NCBI GenBank assembly: GCA_019358875.1
Contig: JAHHIF010000001.1
Span: 229,583 to 293,582 of the forward strand
Reading direction: 5' to 3'
Length of the DNA stretch: 64,000 nucleotides
DNA from: Symplocastrum torsivum CPER-KK1
Lineage (GTDB): Bacteria; Cyanobacteriota; Cyanobacteriia; Cyanobacteriales; Coleofasciculaceae
In this document: positions 55,030 through 63,774 of the stretch, in pieces
Numbering within the stretch: the stretch's first letter is position 1
Layout of the letters: every line of letters starts with the position of its first letter
Translations under genes and position numbers: made by a program
The notes under the pieces: generated by a model
Seen by the model: only the letters and a program-made list of their open reading frames with translations
What the model was told of the DNA's origin: nothing
The model's database searches: none

Positions 55030-55380
55030 ATGTCAGTTTTCGATCAGCGTGGTCAAAATGTAAATTATCAGTACAACGCTGCTGGCAATATCAATTTTAG
55101 TGATGTTCAGAACCGCGCAGACCTTATTAGTGAGTTGGAAAAGCTTAAGGCTGAGGTCACAAAAGCAAGGGATGCCGAGGTTATTGATGCTGAAGTGGCT
55201 ACAGATGTTGATTACCAAATTACGAAGGCTGTTCAGCAATCTAGCAAGACTGAACCAAATAAGAACGCTATATTGCAGCACCTCAATACAGCAAAGGGGC
55301 TAATAACGGGAATAGCGGAAGCTGGGGGTATCGTAACAGCTTTAATGAAGGCTGCTGAGCTAGCTACACAGTTCTTCTAA
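55030..55380 (+). CDS. Conserved cyanobacterial protein with DQRGQNV N-terminal motif
   Basis: A 116-aa protein. The N-terminus MSVFDQRGQNVNYQYNAAGN, then INF, is a short beta motif shared in part with the next gene (MANYDQRNQKVDTQVNVNF). The middle (ELEKLKAEVTKARDAEVIDA, DVDYQITKAVQQ) is helical, and the C-terminus (LNTAKGLITGIAEAGGIVTA, LMKAAELATQFF) is a Gly/Ala-rich amphipathic helix that could bind a membrane. Related small proteins occur widely in filamentous cyanobacteria near NTPase or effector genes. Function is not known. It is the first gene of a three-gene cassette. Confidence 0.7.
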   Translation: MSVFDQRGQNVNYQYNAAGNINFSDVQNRADLISELEKLKAEVTKARDAEVIDAEVATDVDYQITKAVQQSSKTEPNKNAILQHLNTAKGLITGIAEAGGIVTALMKAAELATQFF

Positions 55381-55422
55381 CAACGATGTTCCATTTTTGT
55401 AGCTATATTTTGACTAAAGATT

Positions 55423-55932
55423 ATGGCAAACTACGACCAGCGAAACCAGAAGGTTGATACGCAGGTCAACGTAAATTTCCAAAGCCCTTCCCCAGATCCT
55501 TTTGTTTTGTTGAACCAAGGTATTAAGCTGCTGGAAGCAAAATCATATCAGCAAGCAATAGATGTATTTGAAACCGTTCTTGCAGTAGATTCTTCAATAA
55601 GTTATACCTACTGTTATTTGGCACTAGCACTACTCAAAGGTAGGCGACCAAAGATATTAAAGCGCACTGAAGTGGAAGAAATCGATCAGCTACTTAATGC
55701 AGCCACTGAAATGGGTGACTTAGATGGTACTGTTCAATGGTTTCGTGCGCTTGTTCGAGATGATTATTACAACGGTAATAGAATAACAAAGTATCCACCG
55801 CCATCAGTAATAGATATTGTCAAAACCGCTCTCTCCTGTAACGTGGACATCGCTAGGCTACTGGCACTACTAGCCAGATTACCAATGTCTGACAACAAAT
55901 TGTATGCAACCCTTGTCGAGCAACTTGTGTAG
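55423..55932 (+). CDS. TPR-like protein with DQRNQKV N-terminal motif
   Basis: A 169-aa protein that starts MANYDQRNQKVDTQVNVNFQ, sharing the DQR-Q-V-Q-N motif of the preceding gene. Residues about 28-75 resemble a TPR pair (LLNQGIKLLEAKSYQQAIDV, FETVLAVDSSISYTYCYLAL). The rest is helical, with LLNAATEMGDLDGTVQWFRA. It may be an adaptor that binds a partner through the TPR and the N-terminal motif. It lies 42 bp after the first gene and 15 bp before the third on the same strand. Function unknown. Confidence 0.7.
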   Translation: MANYDQRNQKVDTQVNVNFQSPSPDPFVLLNQGIKLLEAKSYQQAIDVFETVLAVDSSISYTYCYLALALLKGRRPKILKRTEVEEIDQLLNAATEMGDLDGTVQWFRALVRDDYYNGNRITKYPPPSVIDIVKTALSCNVDIARLLALLARLPMSDNKLYATLVEQLV

Positions 55933-55947
55933 AAGGAAAAATTTTCA

Positions 55948-56688
55948 ATGTCAACATTTTCAGAGGATGAGAAGCGGAAGCGAATTCGGAGCTATTTTGC
56001 GAAACCAAAACTAAAGTGGCCGAGCGTACTAATCGTACTTGGACTACTCCTGTTGTCACAATCTTCAATAGGCTTAATTCTCTTGATTGCAGGAGGAATA
56101 TGGTTATTTATAGAGGTTAAGCCTTTGTTTGATGCTCCTGGCGATCAGGCTATTGATGCTTGGTTGATTGATGATATTGAACAAATTAAGAAGCGCTCAC
56201 TAGAGCGTCTCAATATAGATGAGTCTGAACTTATAAGGGATTCTATTGTGATTCGTGGTCCTATCCTGTGGGCTACAAATGGCATTCCCAATGATGAGCT
56301 TGTTTGGAAGAAGGGCAAGGATGAACGGGTTCGATTTAGCATCAATGCTATAACAATAGTGTATTTAACAGAGCATAGGCTTAGCTCTTATCAGTGTACC
56401 TATAACTTCATGAGAGGTGTACCTCTTAATGAGCAAGATGACGAGTTTCACTACAGGGATGTCGTAGCTGTCTCGAACCGTGAATCATCAACTAACTACA
56501 CGTTGCCAAACGGTGAACTAATGAAGCAGGCGCAACTTTTCAAGCTGGCTGTAGCAAGTGGCGATAGCATTGAAGTTATCGTCAACTCTGCGGAGCTGGT
56601 TAAGTTCACGGATGGAACCATTGTGGAAACAGGACTTGATAATGCTGTCAAGGCTTTGCGTAAGGTGCTGAGTGAAAAGAAAATGTAG
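55948..56688 (+). CDS. Membrane protein with PH-like cytoplasmic domain (predicted)
   Basis: A 246-aa protein with an N-terminal basic stretch, two closely spaced hydrophobic segments (residues about 30-65: WPSVLIVLGLLLLSQSSIGL, ILLIAGGIWLFIEV) forming a membrane hairpin, and a soluble domain of about 170 residues. The C-terminal beta-rich pattern ending in one helix (FHYRDVVAVSNRESS, LFKLAVASGDSIEVIV, GLDNAVKALRKVLSEKK) resembles a bacterial PH-like domain. I infer a fold and not a function. It is the last gene of the cassette, 15 bp after the TPR-like gene, so it could anchor the complex at the membrane. Confidence 0.65.
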   Translation: MSTFSEDEKRKRIRSYFAKPKLKWPSVLIVLGLLLLSQSSIGLILLIAGGIWLFIEVKPLFDAPGDQAIDAWLIDDIEQIKKRSLERLNIDESELIRDSIVIRGPILWATNGIPNDELVWKKGKDERVRFSINAITIVYLTEHRLSSYQCTYNFMRGVPLNEQDDEFHYRDVVAVSNRESSTNYTLPNGELMKQAQLFKLAVASGDSIEVIVNSAELVKFTDGTIVETGLDNAVKALRKVLSEKKM

Positions 56689-56860
56689 TGATGAGATTGG
56701 TTTAGAAATGCATCAAAAGTTTTAGAGAAAGCAGATGAGGTTGTCAAACTAAATAGTTGGACAAGCATTGTACCTTCCGATAACTGTAGAGAGATTGATG
56801 TGCGATCGCCGCTGACTTGTGTAGCAAAATTGAAAAGCGATCACTCCTTATATTCCATCA
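56689..56860. other. Intergenic, possible gene remnant
   Basis: The frame from 56708 is open and reads ASKVLEKADEVVKLNSWTSI, VPSDNCREIDV, with no start. It could be the tail of a degraded gene. A HIP1-like site follows. No other structure. Confidence 0.3.
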
Positions 56861-57076
56861 ATGATTCTTGACTTGAGGGTTACCGCAGTTAACGCGATCG
56901 CAATCGAAGACCAAATCCAGCGAATTCGGACTACATTAAAGCGCCTTACAAGCATCAACAAGCATCTCACAGCTCTACATCAGAGCGCCAATGCGATTGA
57001 AACAGAGGCAGACACTCTTAAACACGAAATCCGTGGTGTCCTTGACTCCATTGAGGATGTCATTCGCGTTGCGTAA
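56861..57076 (+). CDS. Small helical hypothetical protein (71 aa)
   Basis: A 71-codon ORF, MILDLRVTAVNAIAIEDQIQ, then a heptad-like stretch (RTTLKRLTSINKHLTALHQS, AETEADTLKHEIRG). It overlaps a HIP1 site. The amphipathic helices suggest a real coiled-coil protein, but there is no clear ribosome-binding site and no recognised family. A GGGCGTAT/ATACGCCC hairpin lies just after the stop. Treat with caution. Confidence 0.35.
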   Translation: MILDLRVTAVNAIAIEDQIQRIRTTLKRLTSINKHLTALHQSANAIETEADTLKHEIRGVLDSIEDVIRVA

Positions 57077-57085
57077 TTCGGCTTG

Positions 57086-57111
57086 TAGGGGCGTATCACC
57101 ATACGCCCTGA
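57086..57111. terminator. GGGGCGTAT hairpin
   Basis: GGGCGTAT and ATACGCCC pair perfectly around CACC. It belongs to the common TAGGGGCG intergenic repeat class. It could end the upstream transcript. Confidence 0.5.
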
Positions 57112-57215
57112 CTTAGCTCTAAGCCTTTAACAGAGATTTACTACCGAGGGTCTGCATCTGCGTTAAAGTAGGCAAAAGTTGTCGAAGTTTTTGGTTAATT
57201 ACTATTTTCAAGGCT

Positions 57216-58277
57216 ATGAATCTCCCTACAACTCAGGTTTATCCCGTTATCTGGCATGAAGGTCGCGTTCTCCTGATTGACCAAAACCGCTTACCACTGG
57301 AGTATGCCCTTGTTGAAATCAGCTTAGTCAAGGATATGGCACGGGCGATTAAAACCATGATTGTCCGAGGCGCACCTGCAATTGGTGTCGCTGCTGCCTA
57401 TGGAATGTACTTAGGAGCGAGGGAAATTGAGACGGATAATCGAGACGAGTTTTTGGCACAGCTAGAGGACGTTGCCCAGATGTTGCGCCAAACTCGCCCA
57501 ACAGCCGTGAATTTATTCTGGGCGATCTCACGAATGCTCAAAACGGCTTATGAGACGCTGGGTTCAGTTGAGCAGATTCAAGCCTCGTTACTAACAACGG
57601 CTCAAGCGATTCAGGTTGAAGACTTACAAACCTGTCAGGCAATTGGCGATCGCGGTTTGGAAGTGTTGCCCTCTACCCCGCATCAATTATGCATTTTGAC
57701 CCATTGCAACACGGGGGCGCTAGCTACAGCAGGGTATGGCACTGCTTTAGGTGTCGTGCGTTCCGCATGGCGGGATGGACGACTGGCGCGAGTCTACGCT
57801 GACGAAACTCGTCCTCGCTTGCAAGGGGCAAGACTGACATCTTGGGAATGTGTACAAGAAGGTATCCCCGTTACCGTGATTACCGACAGCATGGCAGCGC
57901 ATTGTATGAAACAGGGGCTAATTGATGCGGTTATCGTTGGTGCCGATCGCATTGCTGCCAATGGCGACACAGCGAACAAAATTGGCACCTATAGTTTAGC
58001 GATTGTTGCGAAAGCCCATAATATTCCGTTCTTCGTCGCCGCGCCCCTCTCTACCATTGATTTTGAATTGCCTAGCGGTAGCCAAATCCCAATAGAAGAG
58101 CGCCACCCCTCGGAAATCTATCAAATTGGCGACACGGTGACTTGCCCTCCTGGAGTGGAGTTTTATAACCCAGCCTTTGACGTTACACCAGCCGAGTTCA
58201 TCACTGGCATTATTACCGAGCGAGGTGTAGTTGCACCGAGTCAGTTGCAACAGCTTCAACTCAAGCAACCCGCTTAG
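57216..58277 (+). CDS. mtnA: S-methyl-5-thioribose-1-phosphate isomerase
   Basis: MtnA isomerises methylthioribose-1-phosphate to methylthioribulose-1-phosphate in methionine salvage. The 353-aa length fits. Motifs are [49 protein letters not shown] with the catalytic Cys, [20 protein letters not shown], and [20 protein letters not shown] with the catalytic Asp. The IeIF2B-alpha-like relatives lack this Cys/Asp pair, so the assignment is secure. No other salvage gene is adjacent. It ends 7 bp from the convergent glycosyltransferase gene. Confidence 0.96.
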   Translation: MNLPTTQVYPVIWHEGRVLLIDQNRLPLEYALVEISLVKDMARAIKTMIVRGAPAIGVAAAYGMYLGAREIETDNRDEFLAQLEDVAQMLRQTRPTAVNLFWAISRMLKTAYETLGSVEQIQASLLTTAQAIQVEDLQTCQAIGDRGLEVLPSTPHQLCILTHCNTGALATAGYGTALGVVRSAWRDGRLARVYADETRPRLQGARLTSWECVQEGIPVTVITDSMAAHCMKQGLIDAVIVGADRIAANGDTANKIGTYSLAIVAKAHNIPFFVAAPLSTIDFELPSGSQIPIEERHPSEIYQIGDTVTCPPGVEFYNPAFDVTPAEFITGIITERGVVAPSQLQQLQLKQPA

Positions 58278-58283
58278 AATTAG

Positions 58284-59474
58284 TTAAACCTGAAAGCCCA
58301 TGTCTTTTAGTCCCTGACGGAGGCGTTGGGCTTCAGGAGGATTATGCACCTCATGGAGAGCGATCGCTTTTTTAAAGGCTGATAAACTCTCCGGTACTTT
58401 ACCAAGTTTCAGCCAAACCACCCCTAAGTTTTGGTAAGCATCGGCGTATTCTGGGTTTAGCTGAATCGTTTGCTGATAGGATGCGATCGCTTCTTCCAGT
58501 TGCCCCAGTGCTTTTAAAGTCATGCCCAAGTTATTATGTCCGGCGGCAAAACTAGGGTCAATTTTTACAGTTCTTTCATACACAGTTTTCGCAGCAGTTA
58601 ACTCACCAGCCTTCAACAGCAAGTTGCCTAAGTTATTGTAAGCCCCGATTTTCAATTGCGGTAACATTGGCTGCTGGATTGCTGCTTGATAATGCACCAC
58701 GGCTGAGTTGAGATTAGATGTACGGGTGTAAGCATTGCCCAGATGATAGTGCAGTTCAAATAATACTGGAGGGTCTAACGGCTTTGCACCTAAGCCACGC
58801 TCCAAAAGTTCAATGCCTTCCTGCAACTGATTCAACTGAACATAAAGCGCCCCCAGTTTACTGCATACATAAGGGTCATTTGGATGATTTTCCAGAAAGC
58901 CTTCCATTGCTAGTCGTGCTTTGGTGTATTTATCTAAAGATGCGATCGCTTCTGGTTGGTAACCGTAATGCTCAATTGCGACTGTAGATAGAGAAACAAC
59001 TTGCCAATCGGGTTTTCGCTGCAACAACGCTTGCACACTATCGTCCACCATTGCATGATAAGGGCGGGAAAAGTAAACGTCTGGGTGATGGCGGAATAGA
59101 CGTGAAACTAAGGAATAAGGAGATTGAGACGCGCCTACTTCTTGGCGTACCAGATTAATCACAAGATTGCGCTTACCTTTCATCGCCTGCTTCATCTCTG
59201 GCACAATCTTTGGCGTTAGTACTTCATCTGCATCCAATACCAACACCCATTTTCCTTGCACATACTTGAGAGCATAGTTTCGAGCAGCCGAGAAATCATT
59301 GCACCACTCAAAGTGATACACTTTAGCACCAAACTCTTTAGCAATCTCAACTGTTCTGTCAGTAGAACCTGTATCCAGGATTACCATCTCATCCACAACA
59401 TCTTTGACACTACTCAAGCATTTGGGCAAAGACGCTTCCTCGTTTTTAACAATCATGCACAGGCTTAGATGCAT
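58284..59474 (-). CDS. Family 2 glycosyltransferase with C-terminal TPRs
   Basis: The likely start is the ATG at 59474 (MHLSLCMIVKNEEASLPKCL), which gives the family N-terminus. An upstream ATG at 59501 adds nine residues. The GT2 domain (residues 1-120) has the DxD-like VLDADEVLTP and the ILDTGSTDRTVEIAKEFGAK nucleotide-binding block. From about residue 195 on, TPR repeats follow (GAYNNLGNLLLKAGELTAAK, GHNNLGMTLKALGQLEEAIA, AYQNLGVVWLKLGKVPESLS). This combination is common in bacteria and the sugar substrate is unknown. It is cytoplasmic and convergent with mtnA. Confidence 0.92.
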   Translation of the reverse strand: MHLSLCMIVKNEEASLPKCLSSVKDVVDEMVILDTGSTDRTVEIAKEFGAKVYHFEWCNDFSAARNYALKYVQGKWVLVLDADEVLTPKIVPEMKQAMKGKRNLVINLVRQEVGASQSPYSLVSRLFRHHPDVYFSRPYHAMVDDSVQALLQRKPDWQVVSLSTVAIEHYGYQPEAIASLDKYTKARLAMEGFLENHPNDPYVCSKLGALYVQLNQLQEGIELLERGLGAKPLDPPVLFELHYHLGNAYTRTSNLNSAVVHYQAAIQQPMLPQLKIGAYNNLGNLLLKAGELTAAKTVYERTVKIDPSFAAGHNNLGMTLKALGQLEEAIASYQQTIQLNPEYADAYQNLGVVWLKLGKVPESLSAFKKAIALHEVHNPPEAQRLRQGLKDMGFQV

Positions 59475-59526
59475 ATAAATAAAAGTTTGAATCGCGCTCA
59501 ACTACTCTAAGACTAGTAATTTTACT

Positions 59527-59572
59527 TGCTAACAACCAATAGCCAACAACCACCAACCAAAAACCAGTCATC
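59527..59572. repeat. AACCAAC-type short tandem repeat
   Basis: ACAACCAATAGCCAACAACC and CACCAACCAAAAACCAG form a low-complexity tract directly before the GH140-like gene. The same repeat family occurs at 910, 40221 and 40388. Confidence 0.6.
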
Positions 59573-59574
59573 TT

Positions 59575-60858
59575 ATGATTTTACGAGTTTCAGATAATCA
59601 GCGATTTTTGGTAAAAACTAGTGATGGACAGCCTTTTTTGTGGTTAGGAGATACAGCTTGGGAACTGTTTCATCGTTTAACACGAGAAGAAGCGACTAGC
59701 TATCTAGAAAACAGACGAGAAAAAGGTTTTACAGTTATTCAAGCGGTTGCTGTAGCTGAACTAGACGGTTTAAATACACCAAATCCTTATGGTGACTGTC
59801 CCTTTCACCAGAATAATCCCAGAACACCCAATAAAAAGTATTTTCAACACGTTGATTATGTTGTTGATGCAGCAGAAAAACGAGAATTATTTATTGGGTT
59901 TCTCCCTACCTGGGGAAGCCATGTAGTGAGTGGTGTAATAAATGAAGGTAATGCTAGAACCTATGGTTACTATTTGGGTAATCGATACAAAAATCGAACT
60001 AATATTATTTGGATTATAGGAGGCGATCGCAATCCCGGAGGCAAGGAAAAAGTCTGGCGTGAAATGGCGGCTGGATTAGCAGAAGGCGACGGAGGAAAAT
60101 TCCTCATGACTTATCACCCAGTCGGTGGTTCTACCTCATCAACTTTTTTCCATAATGAAGAATGGTTAGATTTTAATATGTTGCAGTCAGGGCATAGCGC
60201 TCTTGATTTACCTAACTACACGACTGTTAGTTCTGATTATGCTAAGAGTCCAGCTAAACCAACTTTAGATGGAGAACCACGCTACGAAGATCATCCGATT
60301 AATTGGAATCCAGGCAATGGATATTTCCGTGATTATGATGTACGTCAAGCGGCTTACTGGGCATTAGTTGCAGGTGCTTTTGGTCATACTTATGGACATC
60401 ATAGTATTTGGCAAATGTGGGCACCTGGACATAAAGGAATTAGTTCTCCAGAGTACTATTGGCATGACGCTTTAGATCGACCGGGTGCGGCGGATATAAT
60501 TCATCTTCGGAATCTCCTGCTATCTCGTCCCTTCTTAAGCCGTGTTCCTGATCAATCCATTATTAGTAGCAACCCAGGAACAGGAGCAAATCACTCTTCA
60601 GCAACACGCGGCGATGACTATTTATTTGTTTATGCTTATACGGGACAAAATTTTACGATTCACCTGGGTAAAATTTCCGGTACTCGTCTAAAAGCTTGGT
60701 GGTATGACCCACGTAATGGTAGCAGTATTTTTATTGAAGAGTTTGCTAATAGTGGTACTCGTGATTTTGAACCCCCAGGTACAAAAGGTAGAGGAAATGA
60801 TTGGGTTTTAGTCGTAGATGATGCCGCAAAAAACTTCTCTCCTCCTGGAAAAATATAA
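59575..60858 (+). CDS. DUF4038 (GH140-like, apiosidase type) protein
   Basis: A 427-aa glycoside hydrolase-like protein. The (beta/alpha)8 part (about 1-330) has DGQPFLWLGDTAWELFHRLT, VIQAVAVAELDGLNTPNPYG, NIIWIIGGDRNPGGKEK and QAAYWALVAGAFGHTYGHHS. A C-terminal beta domain follows (DYLFVYAYTGQNFTIHL, RLKAWWYDPRNG), the 'putative collagen-binding' domain of DUF4038 proteins. GH140 enzymes remove apiose from pectic rhamnogalacturonan II. No signal peptide is seen, so the protein would be cytoplasmic unless exported otherwise. Substrate in a cyanobacterium is unclear, possibly exopolysaccharide. Confidence 0.85.
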   Translation: MILRVSDNQRFLVKTSDGQPFLWLGDTAWELFHRLTREEATSYLENRREKGFTVIQAVAVAELDGLNTPNPYGDCPFHQNNPRTPNKKYFQHVDYVVDAAEKRELFIGFLPTWGSHVVSGVINEGNARTYGYYLGNRYKNRTNIIWIIGGDRNPGGKEKVWREMAAGLAEGDGGKFLMTYHPVGGSTSSTFFHNEEWLDFNMLQSGHSALDLPNYTTVSSDYAKSPAKPTLDGEPRYEDHPINWNPGNGYFRDYDVRQAAYWALVAGAFGHTYGHHSIWQMWAPGHKGISSPEYYWHDALDRPGAADIIHLRNLLLSRPFLSRVPDQSIISSNPGTGANHSSATRGDDYLFVYAYTGQNFTIHLGKISGTRLKAWWYDPRNGSSIFIEEFANSGTRDFEPPGTKGRGNDWVLVVDDAAKNFSPPGKI

Positions 60859-60891
60859 CTTGTTAAGTTAGCTAGAGTACAAAAAATTCAG

Positions 60892-62268
60892 TTATAACCC
60901 TTTGATATACTCCCTCACCACAAGTGGCAGATTGTAAAAACTTCCTTGTTGTCCTATCAAGCAGCGCCGCAATAAAGATTGCAGTGCATTTCGTAAGTCT
61001 GACGCTGGCCTTGTCCCATTTTCTATCAATTTTGCTATGTTGACGGGTTCGCTTTCTTTAGCCAATAAGGAGAGAGCTTGTTTTTCTATTTCAGATAAGC
61101 GATCGCACTGCTGCTGTAAAACATCTTTCAAATCTTCTGGCAACAATAGAGTATCATCTGGTAACAACTTCGTTACCCCTTCTCCCAACTCTTGAATCAG
61201 AGTTGCCACGCTTTTTAAGCATAGAGGGTTGCCTTGGTAGCGGTGAATGAGTGTATCCCAGTCATCAATTTCTTCTAACCCATTATCTCTGAGTAATTCC
61301 CGTCTTGCTGCGATATCTAATCCTGTGAGTTGTAAGGTACGAATGGGAGTATTTTTGCTTTTAACTTGAGAAATTTCTCTCGGTTGCTCCCAACCGATTA
61401 ACAGAAAGCAACTTTGATGAGATAACTTTTCTATCTGTTTGAAAAAGGAGCGATAGTTTTCGTATCCTGGTTTATACTTTCCTGCCAACTCGCCGCTACT
61501 GAAAATTTTGTGAACATCATCTAAGACTACAAAACAGCGATATTTTTGTAAATACTTAATTAGAGGTAAAGGTTTTTGGTTTGTTGTAGATGAATCTAGT
61601 TTTTCTGGCTGTGACAAAAACTGTATCAGTTTATATTGAAATTCAGCTAAGGTTGGAGATGCCTCTAGACTGCACCAAATTACATACTCAAACTCATCTT
61701 TTATTTGTTGTACGAGTTGCGCTGCTAATGTTGTTTTGCCGATGCCACTGATACCTGTAAGGGCTATTAGGCAGCAGCGTTCTTGTAAAATCCAGGTTGT
61801 GAGGGTGTCGAGTTCAGGAGTGCGATCGTAGAGAACACCCAACTCTGGCATCTCACTTAAATCTTGATACAGGGTTTGAGGTTGTTTTGTATTAGATGTT
61901 TCCTCATTATGTGGGTTTGAGTTTGGTATATCTGGCGGGTGTCTACTTTCTCCACAAATGTTAAAACTATCGCTCACTACAACGTCTTGTGCAAAGTTTA
62001 AAACAATAGAGTTTTGCCACCTCTCCATTGCTGATCGAAAATTCGATTTACTGACTTCTTCACCTAACTGTTCTGAGAGTATTTGCCATAATTCCGCTCC
62101 CACTTCCCTAATTCGACTTTCAGAACAGTCAAAATCTTTGGCTATTTCCTTATATTTTTCTCGTTGTAGAGTTCCTCGCAGTACCGCTTCTTGTAAATCG
62201 TCAAGGTGCCGACCTGTTTTGGAAAATACTATCTTATCAGCGAGTTTTAACACTTCTTCAACATTCAT
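60892..62268 (-). CDS. HTH - NB-ARC STAND NTPase without sensor repeats
   Basis: A 458-aa protein. The N-terminal domain (about 1-90; KIVFSKTGRHLDDLQEAVLR, YKEIAKDFDCSESRIREVGA) is the HTH-type module common to cyanobacterial STAND proteins. An NB-ARC domain follows (150-420) with Walker A LTGISGIGKTTLAAQ (near 173), Walker B CFVVLDDVHKI (near 246) and a winged-helix part. The protein ends at LPLVVREYIKGL, just where WD40 or other sensor repeats usually begin, so it may be 3' truncated or a regulatory form. It is convergent with the GH140-like gene, with 33 bp between. Confidence 0.88.
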   Translation of the reverse strand: MNVEEVLKLADKIVFSKTGRHLDDLQEAVLRGTLQREKYKEIAKDFDCSESRIREVGAELWQILSEQLGEEVSKSNFRSAMERWQNSIVLNFAQDVVVSDSFNICGESRHPPDIPNSNPHNEETSNTKQPQTLYQDLSEMPELGVLYDRTPELDTLTTWILQERCCLIALTGISGIGKTTLAAQLVQQIKDEFEYVIWCSLEASPTLAEFQYKLIQFLSQPEKLDSSTTNQKPLPLIKYLQKYRCFVVLDDVHKIFSSGELAGKYKPGYENYRSFFKQIEKLSHQSCFLLIGWEQPREISQVKSKNTPIRTLQLTGLDIAARRELLRDNGLEEIDDWDTLIHRYQGNPLCLKSVATLIQELGEGVTKLLPDDTLLLPEDLKDVLQQQCDRLSEIEKQALSLLAKESEPVNIAKLIENGTRPASDLRNALQSLLRRCLIGQQGSFYNLPLVVREYIKGL

Positions 62269-62766
62269 TAAGGCTGGGAGATTGGAGCATTTTGTGGATT
62301 ATAGCTCACATTTTCCGGCTTTTTAGTACATCTTATTACATTTTCCCACAAAAGTAGATTAAAGAAAGTGAAAGGCGAGTAATAATTTCGGCAAGATTGA
62401 ACATTTTTAGGCTAGACGAACTTGGATTTATTAAAGATCATGGGAGAAGTATTAAAGCCTAAATTTAGGGATTGAACGCTGGCTGTTTTATACACCGTAA
62501 TAGTCTGTTAGACCGTAACTGCGGTCTAATCAAAAGTTATGCTGCTTACCTACTGGTAAGAGTGTGATTGAAGATTATTTGGTTGGACAACGAAGCTCAT
62601 ATGAGGTTTTCAAAAGAAAATCTTTTTTCTGAGAAATCACCCGTAAGGGTTTGACAGGTAATTTTGCTTTTAACTTATCCTTTCCTTAGGGCATACTTTT
62701 GAGCGAATTTGCCAGTCCCAAGACTGAAGTAAATCTGGACTGTTGTAGTTTTTGGAGCATTTGAAC
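62269..62766. other. Intergenic region with two stem-loops
   Basis: About 500 bp. Two perfect hairpins lie at 62508-62529 (TTAGACCG / CGGTCTAA) and 62545-62560 (CTTACC / GGTAAG). They precede the small 64-aa ORF by about 200 bp and could form a leader RNA. No gene is visible. Confidence 0.45.
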
Positions 62767-62961
62767 ATGACTGACCCTATCAGACTTAACATCAATGGTA
62801 GTAGAATCACTGCTGGTCGTACCGATGTATTCATTAACGATCCTTCTCTCGCTGATGCACTGAGGAAAGATTCAGCGTCTGTGCTTGTTGAATTCCAGAA
62901 GTCTTATGGAGCAACTGTTTCTTTAGATGAGATTGAGGTTGACAGGGTAAACGCATCTTAA
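62767..62961 (+). CDS. Small hypothetical protein (64 aa)
   Basis: ATG 62767 opens a 64-codon ORF (MTDPIRLNINGSRITAGRTD, VFINDPSLADALRKDSASVL, VEFQKSYGATVSLDEIEVDR). A TTG at 62752 adds five codons but is less likely. The composition (polar N-terminus, acidic C-terminus, no Cys) looks like a folded small protein, not a RiPP precursor. I do not recognise the family. It lies just before an IS region, with a structured 5' region. Confidence 0.5.
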   Translation: MTDPIRLNINGSRITAGRTDVFINDPSLADALRKDSASVLVEFQKSYGATVSLDEIEVDRVNAS

Positions 62962-63110
62962 ATTTTTTAGGATTCGAGGTAAAATCAAGGGCTACCCCTG
63001 GTTCCTAAAACAACAAGCTGTTCAAGAGCCGCTTTTCGGGTGTCACCATCAAAGGTAGGATTGAGGCTGAATATCTACTTTGCCATTGAGTAGAAATCGA
63101 TAGCCAGGTG

Positions 63111-63372
63111 ATGACTCTAAGTCTAGAATCTACATTTATTAAGCACTTCGCTTGCTTGGAAGACCCCAGAGTAGAACGCACAAAGCATCATTTACTCATA
63201 GATATCATTGCGATTGCCATCCTGGCAGTGATCAGTGGAGCTGATGGTTGGGTAGCAATAGAAACCTATGGACAAGCCAAACAAGAATGGCTAGCCAGCT
63301 TCTTGAGTCTGGCGAACGGCATTCCCAGCCACGATACTTTTGCCAGGGTGTTTGCTCGACTAGAGCCTAGAC
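63111..63372 (+). pseudogene. ISAs1-family transposase, N-terminal fragment
   Basis: The sequence LESTFIKHFACLEDPRVERT, DIIAIAILAVISGADGWVAI and ETYGQAKQEWLASFL is the N-terminal part of an ISAs1-type DDE transposase. It runs to PSHDTFARVFARLEPR and then diverges at about 63372. The start is ATG 63111. The rest of the gene continues only as a tail at 63752-63910, so the element was interrupted and is dead. Confidence 0.85.
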
Positions 63373-63475
63373 CAGCGCGGCAGAAGTAACCCACCAGCCA
63401 AGAAAGGGTGAAAACTGGGGTAAACTGCCAATAGCCAAATCATCAAGCAGATGAGCTAGTTAGCAACTGAAGTCC

Positions 63476-63774
63476 ATGCCCAGTCCGCAAGCCGAAAAAA
63501 TTATCCTCTCCTTAAGGCAGCAAACCCTACTCAAACAGATTGTGCGTCGAACCACAAACCCTTATCGTCTCGTGAGGCGAGCGCACAGTTGATCTTGTTA
63601 GCCACTGCCGGAGTTCCTAACAGCCAACTGGCTCGAGAGTTGCAATTAGAGCGAGGTCAAGTGCGCTTGTGGCGAGAACGATGGCTAGCGGCTATGCCTC
63701 AACTAGCAACAGTAGAAGCAGAGAACAGCACTGACCAAGAGCTGATAGCTCGAAGTGCGCTATTACCTGACTAG
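63476..63774 (+). pseudogene. IS630-like transposase N-terminal fragment with frameshift
   Basis: From ATG 63476 the frame reads MPSPQAEKIILSLRQQTLLK and QIVRRTTNPYRLVRRA. A 2-bp insertion near 63585 (GCGCACAG for GCGCAG) shifts the frame, and the next frame continues ILLATAGVPNSQLARELQLE, RGQVRLWRERWLAAMPQ. This is the helix-turn-helix start of an IS630-type transposase. Its DDE domain is missing. It lies within the broken ISAs1 copy. Confidence 0.8.

Noticed and set aside
62767..62961. RiPP precursor peptide
   Set aside because: No Cys or typical core, no leader cleavage motif, and no modification enzyme nearby.
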